Assembly (NCBI GenBank): GCA_934162255.1
Contig: CAKPIG010000006.1
Coordinates: 1-56,362 of the forward strand
Source of the DNA: an uncultured Clostridia bacterium
GTDB lineage: Bacteria; Bacillota; Clostridia; TANB77; CAG-508
Length of the DNA: 56,362 nucleotides
Direction of reading: 5' to 3'
Under the pieces are notes generated by a model that was not told the DNA's origin, made no database searches, and worked only from the letters and a program-made list of their open reading frames with translations. Position 1 is the stretch's first letter; each line of letters begins with the position of its first letter. Shown piece by piece: positions 1 to 9,400 of this stretch. The translations under genes and the position numbers were made by a program.

Positions 1-73
1 TCGAGGCGACAGGGATCGAACCTGCGACCTCATGGTCCCAAACCACGCGCGCTACCAACTGCGCTACGCCTCG
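1..73 (-). tRNA. tRNA-Pro (anticodon UGG)
   Basis: Read on the minus strand this folds as a complete cloverleaf. The 7-bp acceptor stem is CGAGGCG (67-73) with CGCCTCG (2-8), and there is a T-loop GGTTCGATCC. The anticodon stem CGTGG/CCATG encloses the loop TTTGGGA, giving anticodon TGG, so proline. The discriminator A is at position 1. Whether the 3' CCA is encoded cannot be seen because the window starts here. Confidence 0.95.
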
Positions 74-100
74 ATTAATGTAATGCCAAAGCACTTATAT

Positions 101-129
101 AATATAACATAAAAAAAAAGAAAATGCAA
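101..129 (-). promoter_or_regulatory. promoter of tRNA-Pro
   Basis: On the minus strand TTGCAT (124-129) lies 17 bp from TATATT (101-106). A start site near 94 gives a leader of about 20 nt before the tRNA. Both boxes are one base from sigma-A consensus. Confidence 0.6.
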
Positions 130-158
130 TAGTTTTTTTGAAAAAATATAGACTTGAA

Positions 159-187
159 TTGCATTATTTTGCATTATAGATTATAAT
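159..187 (+). promoter_or_regulatory. promoter for the 298-1303 genes
   Basis: TTGCAT (159-164), a 17-bp spacer and a perfect TATAAT (182-187). It points towards the gene at 298 and is the only good promoter before it. The -35 region is part of a tandem repeat of TTGCATTAT with a 10-bp period. Confidence 0.6.
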
Positions 188-297
188 GACAATGGAAAAA
201 GAAAAATAAAATGGTAAAAAGATATAAAAAAAGTGAAATTGAAAAGTTAGTTAAAATACTAAAGCAGATAATTGAAAATTAGAAAAGAGGTAACAAA

Positions 298-603
298 GTG
301 AAAATAATAACATTATGTGGAAGCTTAAGGTTTCAAAAAGAAATGATGGAAATTGCAGAGAAAATGGCCTTAGATGGATATTGTATTCTTACACCAGTTT
401 ATCCGACATCAAAAAATATAGAAAGAACTGAAGAGCAACGAATAAAGTTAAAAGAAGCACATTTTAAAAAGATAGAACTATCTGATGCTATTTTAGTCGT
501 AAATGTAAATAAATATATTGGAGAGAGTACAAACTTAGAAATAGAATATGCTAAGAAATTAGACAAGGAAATTATATATTATACAGATTTAATGAAAAAG
601 TGA
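298..603 (+). CDS. small nucleoside 2-deoxyribosyltransferase-like protein
   Basis: 101 residues from a GTG start with a GAGG-type ribosome binding site 9-10 nt upstream. The N-terminus MKIITLCGSLRF is a beta strand running into a Gly-Ser loop. Together with the later ELSDAILVVNVNKYIGEST segment it resembles the Rossmann-like fold of nucleoside 2-deoxyribosyltransferase / DUF4406-type proteins, where a Gly-Glu-Ser/Thr motif sits in the nucleotide site. It is shorter than true deoxyribosyltransferases (about 150 residues), so the enzymatic activity is unproven and a nucleotide-binding role is the safer reading. It probably shares a transcript with the pentapeptide-repeat gene 64 nt downstream. 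Confidence 0.6.
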   Translation: MKIITLCGSLRFQKEMMEIAEKMALDGYCILTPVYPTSKNIERTEEQRIKLKEAHFKKIELSDAILVVNVNKYIGESTNLEIEYAKKLDKEIIYYTDLMKK

Positions 604-667
604 AAGAGAGTATAAAAAATAATATGAGAAAATAAAATACTAGTTTGCTGTTGGAGGGAGAAAATAA

Positions 668-1303
668 TTGAAGAATATCTTAAAACCACAAAATTTCCAT
701 TTTCAAGAATTAGAAAACAAGTATTTAATTGATATTAGTGAAGGTGAAAAAATTAAATATTGTAGCTTTGAAAATGAAGAGTGTAATGATATAAATTTAT
801 ATGAAATAGAATTTGAACAATGCAAATTTAGCAAGATTTGTATGCAAAAGGGAAAGTTAGAAAAATTAACATTTAAAGATGTGATTTTTGAGCAATGTGA
901 TTTTTCTAATACAGAATTTGTAGAGACATCTTTTATTAGGTGTGAATTTAATAATTGTAAAGTGTCTGGGGGCAACTTTGCAGAAAGTAGATTATATAAT
1001 ATAGCATTTATAGAAACAAATGCAAGTTATATGAATTTATCAATGGCTAGCATAGAAAATATCTTATTTAAAGACACAGTGTTAAAAAACAGCTATTTTC
1101 AAGAAACTAAAATAAAAAATGTTTATTTTGATAATGCAGATTTAACGCAGTCAAATTTTTTTAAAACAAGTTTAAAGGGTGCTGATTTATCAAACAGTAA
1201 AATTGATGGAATTGCAATTTCGATAGAAGATATAAAAGGTGCAACAATAAGCCAATTTCAGGCAGCCGATTTACTATATTTAATAGGTGTAAAACTTAAA
1301 TAA
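668..1303 (+). CDS. pentapeptide-repeat protein
   Basis: 211 residues starting with TTG, chosen because GGAGGGAG lies 7-8 nt upstream and no ATG fits better. From about residue 45 to the end the sequence advances in five-residue steps with a central Phe/Leu and preceding Ala/Cys/Asn, for example the CDFSNTEFVETSFIRCEF stretch, 'ADLTQSNF' and 'ADLSNSKI'. This is the signature of the right-handed quadrilateral beta helix (Pfam Pentapeptide family). The N-terminal 40 residues lack the repeat. Such proteins include DNA-mimicking gyrase protectors and many of unknown role; nothing here shows which. Cys residues in the coil positions are more frequent than usual. Cytosolic: no signal peptide or membrane segment. 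Confidence 0.75.
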   Translation: MKNILKPQNFHFQELENKYLIDISEGEKIKYCSFENEECNDINLYEIEFEQCKFSKICMQKGKLEKLTFKDVIFEQCDFSNTEFVETSFIRCEFNNCKVSGGNFAESRLYNIAFIETNASYMNLSMASIENILFKDTVLKNSYFQETKIKNVYFDNADLTQSNFFKTSLKGADLSNSKIDGIAISIEDIKGATISQFQAADLLYLIGVKLK

Positions 1304-1382
1304 AAATAACATGTATACTTTTGAAGTGGATAATGCTTAATAAAAAAGAATGTATGACTTTGAAAGATAACTGAAAATACAA

Positions 1383-1407
1383 AAAAGCACTTATATAAAA
1401 GTGCTTT

Positions 1408-1408
<1 letters not shown>
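1383..1408 (-). terminator. intrinsic terminator after tRNA-Arg
   Basis: Stem AAAAGCACTT (1383-1392) with AAGTGCTTTT (1399-1408), loop of 6 nt. On the minus strand it follows the tRNA CCA end directly and runs into TTTTTT. It may also stop rightward transcripts from the pentapeptide-repeat gene. Confidence 0.7.
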
Positions 1409-1484
<76 letters not shown>

Positions 1485-1496
1485 ATCTATCAATAT

Positions 1497-1525
1497 ATTA
1501 TAATAACAAAATCGGAAAAAATCAA
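1497..1525 (-). promoter_or_regulatory. promoter of tRNA-Arg
   Basis: Minus strand TTGATT (1520-1525), 17-bp spacer, perfect TATAAT (1497-1502). Its predicted start is a few bases from the mature tRNA 5' end. Confidence 0.65.
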
Positions 1526-1583
1526 GACTTTTCAAAAATAAAACAAATAAAACATGGAAAAATAACTCGAAAGTGAAAAAATG

Positions 1584-1612
1584 TTGAAAAATGTAGAATA
1601 TTGTGCTATATT
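1584..1612 (+). promoter_or_regulatory. promoter of the GNAT gene
   Basis: TTGAAA (1584-1589), 17-bp spacer, TATATT (1607-1612). It lies inside the longest open frame of the downstream gene, which is why the start at 1647 is preferred. Confidence 0.6.
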
Positions 1613-1646
1613 AAAAAAAGCAAACAGGAGAAAAAGGGGGAAGAGT

Positions 1647-2207
1647 ATGAAAACTTTAGAAACGAAAAATTTAATTTTAAGAAAATTCTTTTTGGAAGAT
1701 GCAGAATATGCATATCAAAATTGGGCAGGAGTAAAAGAAATTGCAGAAATTTCTGATTTTGCAGCACACAAAAATATAGAAGAAACAAAGAAAATAATTC
1801 AAGCAGGATTAGGAGATGAAGGAGAAGACATATTTACATGGGCAATAGTAATGAAAGAAGCTAATATACCTGTTGGATTTGTAAGAATATATGAGGCAGT
1901 TCCAAAAGATAAAATATGCAAATTAACATGGACTGTTGAGAAAAAATTAAGACATAAAGGAATTTCAAATGAAGCAATCAGAAAAGTAATGGAATACATG
2001 TTTGAAAAGAAAGGATTTGAACTTATAGTTGTAGAATACTTTTCGCCGTTAGACGAACTAAGCAAGCCTGTGCTAGAGGAACTTGGAATGAAGAAAGAAG
2101 CTGAACTTAGACAAAGAAAAATTTATCAGAAGACAGGAGAAAAAATAAATAAAATAATATATTCTATAACAAAAGAAGAATATGAAGAAGATAAGAAGAG
2201 CAAATAA
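1647..2207 (+). CDS. GNAT-family N-acetyltransferase (RimJ/RimL-like)
   Basis: 186 residues. The frame is open back to 1581, but a promoter sits at 1584-1612 and an AAAAAGGGGGAAG ribosome binding site is just before ATG 1647, so the shorter protein is called. The opening 'LETKNLILRKFFLEDAE' is the usual RimJ/RimL-type start ('ET.RL.LR....DA'). 'WTVEKKLRHKGISNEAIRK' matches the acetyl-CoA pyrophosphate loop (R/Q-x-x-G-x-G/A), with Ile-Ser in place of the second Gly-x pair. It transfers an acetyl group from acetyl-CoA to an amine; the acceptor could be a protein N-terminus, amino acid or drug and cannot be told from sequence. It is flanked by its own promoter and terminator, so it is monocistronic. 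Confidence 0.85.
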   Translation: MKTLETKNLILRKFFLEDAEYAYQNWAGVKEIAEISDFAAHKNIEETKKIIQAGLGDEGEDIFTWAIVMKEANIPVGFVRIYEAVPKDKICKLTWTVEKKLRHKGISNEAIRKVMEYMFEKKGFELIVVEYFSPLDELSKPVLEELGMKKEAELRQRKIYQKTGEKINKIIYSITKEEYEEDKKSK

Positions 2208-2227
2208 AACAGCTCTTCTTATTTTTT
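2193..2227. terminator. bidirectional terminator between GNAT gene and htrA
   Basis: AAGAAGAGC (2193-2201) pairs with GCTCTTCTT (2212-2220), followed by ATTTTTTT. It serves the convergent ends of the two genes; the stem overlaps the last bases of both. Confidence 0.75.
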
Positions 2228-3346
2228 TGATGTAAGAACAATATTAAAAGTACGAGAAACATAACCTCTACTTACATTAATTGAAATAGTATCTCCAGGA
2301 GATTTAGTATAAATAAACTCTCTGAGCTGAATCATATTGCCAATAACAGTATTATCAATTGAAGTTATAATATCTCCAGTTTGAATACCTGAAGATAGGG
2401 CAGGGCTATCTTTATTAATATGAGCGATATAAATACCTGATGAAAAATTAGGAGTATTGCTAACATATGGTATAACATCTTTATCAAAAGCATATATACC
2501 AAGATAAGCTTCATCAAAAATATTATTATTAATAAATTTCTCAATTACAGGTTTAACTACATTTATTGGAACAGCAAAACCAATTCCTTCAGCAGAAGTA
2601 ATCTTAACAGTATTAATGCCCCAAACTTCTCCAGTAGACGAAATCAATGGTCCACCACTGTTACCAGGGTTTATAGATGCATCTGTTTGAAGTAAATCAG
2701 TCATATAAGAAACAGAATTGTCTTCATCTATTCGAATAGTTCGATTGGTAGCACTAATAATGCCAGAAGTTATAGTTCTTCTAAATTCGTATCCAATAGG
2801 GTTACCGATGGCGTAAACATTTTCTCCAACTTTAGCATTATTGGAATCTCCAATTGTAGCAAAAGGCAAATCTTTGGCCTCAATCTTAGTTATTGATAAA
2901 TCTAAATCAGAATCACACCAAACAACACTTCCCTCATAAGTATATCCGTTTTCCAGAGTGATGTAGCAAGTACTAAGTTTTTCTCCAGTAACGTGACAAT
3001 TGCTAAGAATATATCCATTACTAGAAACTATTACTCCTGTTCCGAGACCGAGTTCGCTAATAGAACTTGTAGAAAATATGGAATTTGAACGAGATTTTAA
3101 CTTAGAAATACCAACAACACTTTTAGAAACATCTTCCAAAATATTTACCGTAGAATTAGAATTAGCAGGTGAGTTTTCCACAGATTGTGCTGTAGTTGTG
3201 GAAGAAGTACGTTTAATTTCATATTCAGGAGAAATGTCAATCTTCAAATAGGATGTATATAAATAATATGTAATACCGAAAAGAATAAAAAGTGCAAATA
3301 TAAGCCAAAACCATTTAAAGTTATGCTTAGATTTATTTTTAGACAT
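2219..3346 (-). CDS. membrane-anchored HtrA/DegP-type serine protease
   Basis: 375 residues from ATG at 3346, preceded by GGAGATG; the frame is open 13 codons further but without a ribosome binding site. Residues 11-34 form one membrane segment, leaving the protease outside. A Ser/Thr-rich linker (46-66) precedes the trypsin-like domain, with catalytic triad His118 (ILSNCHVTGE), Asp149 (SDLDLS) and Ser230 (INPGNSGGP). One PDZ domain covers about residues 280-372. This is the standard single-PDZ HtrA architecture of Firmicutes; it degrades or refolds damaged exported proteins. It has its own promoter and diverges from the NRPS, so it may also meet the protease-reactive aldehyde that the NRPS probably makes. 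Confidence 0.93.
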   Translation of the reverse strand: MSKNKSKHNFKWFWLIFALFILFGITYYLYTSYLKIDISPEYEIKRTSSTTTAQSVENSPANSNSTVNILEDVSKSVVGISKLKSRSNSIFSTSSISELGLGTGVIVSSNGYILSNCHVTGEKLSTCYITLENGYTYEGSVVWCDSDLDLSITKIEAKDLPFATIGDSNNAKVGENVYAIGNPIGYEFRRTITSGIISATNRTIRIDEDNSVSYMTDLLQTDASINPGNSGGPLISSTGEVWGINTVKITSAEGIGFAVPINVVKPVIEKFINNNIFDEAYLGIYAFDKDVIPYVSNTPNFSSGIYIAHINKDSPALSSGIQTGDIITSIDNTVIGNMIQLREFIYTKSPGDTISINVSRGYVSRTFNIVLTSKK

Positions 3347-3374
3347 AGAATCATCTCCAAAACAAATTTTAATA

Positions 3375-3404
3375 AGTATAGTCAAAAATAAAAAAAATAG
3401 TCAA
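3375..3404 (-). promoter_or_regulatory. htrA promoter with repeated ATAGTCAAAAA element
   Basis: Minus strand TTGACT (3399-3404), 18-bp spacer, TATACT (3375-3380). The plus-strand 11-mer ATAGTCAAAAA occurs at 3378-3388 and again at 3398-3408, exactly 20 bp apart, overlapping both promoter boxes. Confidence 0.6.
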
Positions 3405-3430
3405 AAAGCCCATGAAAATATAACAAACAT

Positions 3431-3459
3431 TTGCAAAAAGTGTAGAAATATGTTAAAAT
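3431..3459 (+). promoter_or_regulatory. NRPS promoter
   Basis: TTGCAA (3431-3436), 17-bp spacer, TAAAAT (3454-3459). The expected start near 3466 gives a short leader before the NRPS ATG at 3497. Confidence 0.55.
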
Positions 3460-3496
3460 TAGTAAGTGAGAAAATGGGATAAAAAGGTGGTAAAGG

Positions 3497-6400
3497 ATGT
3501 TAGAGAAAAAATTCTTAACAAGTTCTCAAAAATCTATATGGATAACTGAGGAATATTTCAAGGGTACAAGCACAAACAATATATGTGCTACAGCTGTATT
3601 AAAAAATACAGTTGATTTTAACAAACTGAAAAAATCAGTAGAAATAGTAAGAAATAAATATGATAATTTCAAATTAAAATTTAAAATCGAAGAAGGCGAA
3701 GTTATACAAGAACTATCTGAATTAGACAAATTTAAGATAGATGTTTTTAATGTCGCTAATATAGAAGAAATGGAAATCAAATTACAAGAGATTGCAAGAA
3801 AACCATTTAATATAAAAAATTCAGAATTATACAAATTTTATATCTTTAAATTTAATAATGGCACAGGAGCTGTCGGAATCAATGTGCATCACTTAATTTC
3901 AGATGCATGGACAATTGCGCTCATCTGTAAAGATGTAATAAAAACATATTCACAATTATTAAAAAATCAGAAAATTCAATTAGAAGTTCCATATACATAT
4001 ATGGAACATATTAAAGTCGAAGAAGAATATCAGCAAAGTGAAAAATTTCAAAAAGATAAACAATACTGGGCAGAACAATTTTCAACAATACCAGAAGTTT
4101 CAACAATACCAGGAAGTAAAAACGGAGATATTAACAATATTTCTGGAAAAAGAAAAGTATTTAATTTAAATAAAGAATTAGTTTCAAAATTACAAGAATA
4201 CACCAAAATTAACAAAATATCAATGTATAATTTTTTAATGGCAATTTATGCAATATACATAGGAGAAATATCAAATTTAGATGAATTTGTTATAGGAACT
4301 CCAATATTAAACAGGACAAATTTTAAAGAAAAAACATGTCCAGGAATGTTTATAAATATGGCACCATTAAAAATAAAATTAAATGAAAATATAAACTTTA
4401 AAGAATTTGCAAAAGAAATAGCAATAAGTTCTATGAATATGTTAAAACACCAAAAATATTCATATCAACAACTATTAGAAGAATTAAGACAAAGAGATAA
4501 AAATTTGCCAAACTTATATAACATACTTTTATCATATCAAATAACAAATACACAAATGGAAGAAGATGAAGTAAAATATTCAACTCAATGGACATTCAAT
4601 GGATGTTGTCCTAATAATATAGACATTCAAATATGTGACTTTAATGACACTGGAGCATTAGATATTTCATATGATTATAAAACTAGTTTATACTCAGAAG
4701 AAGACATAGAAAACATACACAGTAGAATTTTAAATATAATTAATCAAGTAATAAATCAAGATGAAATATGCTTACAAAATATAGAAATTGTAACACCTGA
4801 AGAAAAAAGCAAAATTCTAAATAAATTTAATGATACAAAACTCAATTACAACAAAACTAAACCTATAATAAAATACTTTGAAGAACAGGTTGAAAAGACA
4901 CCAAATGAAGTTGCAATAGTATTTGAAAATAAAAAAATGACATATAAAGAATTGAATGAAAAAGCCAATAGTTTAGCCAATAAGATAAAACAAGAAGGAA
5001 TAACAAACAATTCAATAGTTGGAATACTACAAGAGAGATCATTTGAAATATTGATTGCAATGTTAGCTACTCTAAAAGCAGGAGGAAGTTATATACCAAT
5101 TGCAACAGACTATCCAGCAGAAAGAATTGAATACATGTTAGAAGACAGCAATTCAGAAATTCTACTTACAACTGGAAAGAGAAAATTAAAAACAAATAAA
5201 AGAATTTTAGACATAAGCTTAGAAAATACAAAAATATATAATAACAATAAAGAAAACATAAAGAACATATCAAAACCAGATGATTTATCATATTTAATAT
5301 ATACATCAGGTTCTACAGGAACGCCAAAAGGTGTAATGTTAAAACAACAAAACTTATCAAACTTTTATAACTCAATGAAGCACAAAATTGCATATTTAAA
5401 AGATAAGCAAAAACATAAAATACTATCAATCACAACAATATCATTTGATATATTTGAGTTTGAGTCTCTAATATCACTAACAAGTGGACTTACTGTATAT
5501 ATGACAAATGAAAATGAACAAAAAATGACATCACAAATAGAAAGAATTATAAATAAAAATAAAATTGAAATAATACAAACAACACCATCAATAATGAAAT
5601 TTCATTTAGATAATATAAAAAATAAAAATAACTTAAAAAGTCTAAAATATATAATGCTTGCAGGAGAACCACTAAACAAAGAATTAGTAGATAAAATAAA
5701 AGAAACAATACCAAATGTAACTATTTACAATGGGTATGGACCATCTGAAACAACAATATTTTCAGCTGTTGCAGATGTTACGAATCAGAAGAAAATAACA
5801 ATTGGAAAACCAATAGATAATACACAAATATATATATTAAATAAAAATCAAAAAGTAATGCCACAAGGGACAGTTGGAGAATTATACATTTCTGGAGATG
5901 GAGTTGGAAAAGGATATATGAATAAACCTGCTCAAACAGAAGAAAGCTTTATAAAAAATCCTTTTGATAATGGAAAAATAATGTATAGAGTAGGGGATTT
6001 AGGAACATTCAATAAATATGGAGAAATTATTTGTTATGGAAGAACAGATAATCAAGTAAAAATAAGAGGATTAAGAATAGAACTTTCAGAAATAGAAAAA
6101 CAAATAAAATCTATATATAATATAAAAGATGGAATTGTAGTAAAAAAACAAGTTAATGGAAAAGATGCGTTAGTTGCATATTATGTTCCGAATGGTACAG
6201 TTAAAAAATCAGCATTAAAAACTAGATTAAAGAGTAAATTGCCACAATATATGGTACCACAATATTTTGTAAAATTAAATAAAATACCACATACACCAAA
6301 TGGAAAAATAGATAGAAAAGCATTGCCATTGCCAGAAGACAATAATGAAAATAGAGAAATTATTTTACCAAGAAATGAAATCGATGAAGAAATAGTTAAA

Positions 6401-9400
6401 ATGGTAAAAAGAATATTAAATGTAGAAAAGGTCAGCATAACAGATACAATCCTTGACCTTGGAGGAGATTCACTAACAGGAATAACACTTTCTACAAAAA
6501 TACTTTCAAAGTTTGATGTGCAAATAGATATAAAAGACATATTAGCAAATTTCTGTATAAAAGATATGTCAGATTATATAAGTGAAAATATGGCAAATGG
6601 AAGTGTAAGAATAAAAATAGAAAAAGCACCAGAACAAGAATATTATCCATTATCATCTGCACAAAGAAGAATGTACTATAACTACAAAATGATAGATGAA
6701 AATAATACTGTATACAATATGCCAGGAGCGATAATGATTGATGAGATTTTAGACAAGAAAAGAGTTCAAAATGTATTTGACAAAATAGTAGAAAGACATA
6801 GCATATTACGTACAGAATTCATATTAAAAGACAATGATGTAGTACAAAGAATTAACCATAATGCAAAATTGCAAATAAAAACATTTAAACATAAAGGAAA
6901 AAATATAAATAAAATAATTAAAAATTTCTCAAAACCATTTAACTTAGAAAAAGCGCCAATCTTGAGAGTGGAACTTCATTATATAGACAATGAAAAAACA
7001 TTAGTACTAGTCGATTCACATCACATAATAATGGATGGAATAAGCTTAAACAACATAATAATTGAGTTTAACAGATTATATAATGGAGAAAACTTGAAAA
7101 AAATACCTGTACAATATAAAGACTATTCTGTTTGGGAAAATAATTATAACAATAGTGAATTAATAGAAAAACATGAAAAATATTGGATGGACAAGTTTAA
7201 AAATTCAGAATTGCAACAATTAAACTTACCATATGATTTTAAAATCCCAGCCAATAGAAGTTTTGAAGGAAATAAAATAAGTAATATTATAGATGCAAAA
7301 GAGTTTAGAAGAATAGAAAGATATGCTAAAAAAATAGGCCTTTCACCAAACATGTTATTCATATCTGCATTTTTCATATTGCTATACAAATATACAGGGC
7401 AATCAGAAATAAATGTAGGAAGCCCAATAGCAAATAGAAATATTAATGAAACAAAAAGAATGATAGGGATGTTTGTAAATACAATAGTAATGCAAGCAAA
7501 AATGAAAGGTGAAGAAACATTCCAAGAATTTGCCAACTCAATAAAAAGCCAATTATTAGATGATTTATCAAATCAACCATATCCATTTGATAGATTAGTA
7601 AAAAAACTTGGAGTAAAAGGAGACAATTCAAGAAATCCATTATTTGATGTAATGTTTACATATCAAAATAAAGAAGAGAATATAGTAAAATTCAATTCAA
7701 AAGAAGCACAAATAATAGAAATCGAAAACAATATAGCAAAATTCAATTTATCATTAGAAGTAAAACCAAAAACTCATACAATAAACATAGAATATTGTAC
7801 AAGACTATTTAAAGAAACAACAATAAAAAGAATGTTTGAGCATTACATAAATATCATAAAAACAATAATGGAAAATAACAACATAAAAATAGATGAAATA
7901 GACATATTATCAGATAAAGAGAAAAATAAAATATTATATGGATTTAATAATACTGCATTAAGACTAGAAAAGAAAAAATCAATAATAGAGCTTTTTGAAA
8001 AACAAGTAGAAAAAAATCCAAATAAAACAGCAGTAGTATGTGAGAACAACAAAATCACATATTTGGAATTAAACAAAAGGGTAAATAAATTAGCAAACTA
8101 TTTAAGAAACAATAATATAAAACCAAATGATATAATAGGTGTAATGCTACCAAGATCAATAGAATTAATTGTTACAATATTAGGTGTTGCAAAATCAGGA
8201 GCATGTTATATACCAATAGATCCGACATATCCTTCAAAAAGAATAGAATATATGTTAGACAATAGTAAAGCAAAATTATTAATCACAAATGATGAACTAT
8301 ATAACAATATAAAATATGAAAATAAATTATCAATATCAAATGAAAATACAGAAATATATTTACAAGATGATAAAAATCTAAAACCAATATTTGATAATGA
8401 AAGACTAGCATATATAATATATACATCAGGCTCAACAGGAAATCCAAAAGGTGTAAAAATAACACATCATAATTTATATAACTTTATAAGAGCAGTAAAA
8501 AGAAAAATAGATTTCAATATAAATAAAGTAATGGTATCTGTTACAACAATCTCATTTGACATATTCGGACTTGAACTATATGCACCACTTACATCAGGAA
8601 TGACATTAGTAGTTGCAAATGAAAGTGAACAAAACATACCAACAATGCTAAACAAATTATGTATTGAAAATAAAGTAAATATGATACAAACAACACCATC
8701 AAGATATTCATTAATATTAGAAGAAAAAGAAAATTTAGAATTTTTCAAAAATCTAACAGATATTCTTATTGGTGGAGAAGCGGTTACAGAAAGTATATTA
8801 AAAGAAATAAAAAATATAAGTAATGCCAAAATATATGACATGTATGGACCAACAGAAACAACAATTTGGTCTACAATAAAAGAACTAACAAAGGAAAATT
8901 TAATATCAATAGGAAAACCAATATCTAATACACAAGTATATGTATTAGATAAAGTTCTAAAACCTGTACCAATTGGAGTTGCAGGAGAATTATATATTGC
9001 AGGAGATGGAGTTGGAAAAGGATATTTTAATAGAGATGACCTCACAGCAGAAAGATTTATAAGAAATCCATTTAAAAATAATATAATGTATAAAACAGGA
9101 GATATATGTAAATTTAATGAAAAAGGAAATCTATATTATCTTGGAAGAGAAGACAATCAAGTAAAAGTAAGAGGATTAAGAATAGAACTTGAAGAAATAG
9201 AAAAAATAATACTAGAATATCCAAACATAAAAAAAGTTAAAGTTGTAAAACAAGTAATAGGAAACAGAGAAATAATTTCAGCATATTTTGTTGCAAAACA
9301 AAGAATTAGAATTACTGAACTTAGAAGTTTTTTATATAAATATTTGCCAAATTATATGGTACCATCTTACTTTACTGCATTAGATGAATTCCCATATACA

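Noticed and set aside
1581..1646. Upstream extension of the GNAT gene
   Set aside because: A TTGAAA-17-TATATT promoter lies inside it, and the ribosome binding site points to ATG 1647.
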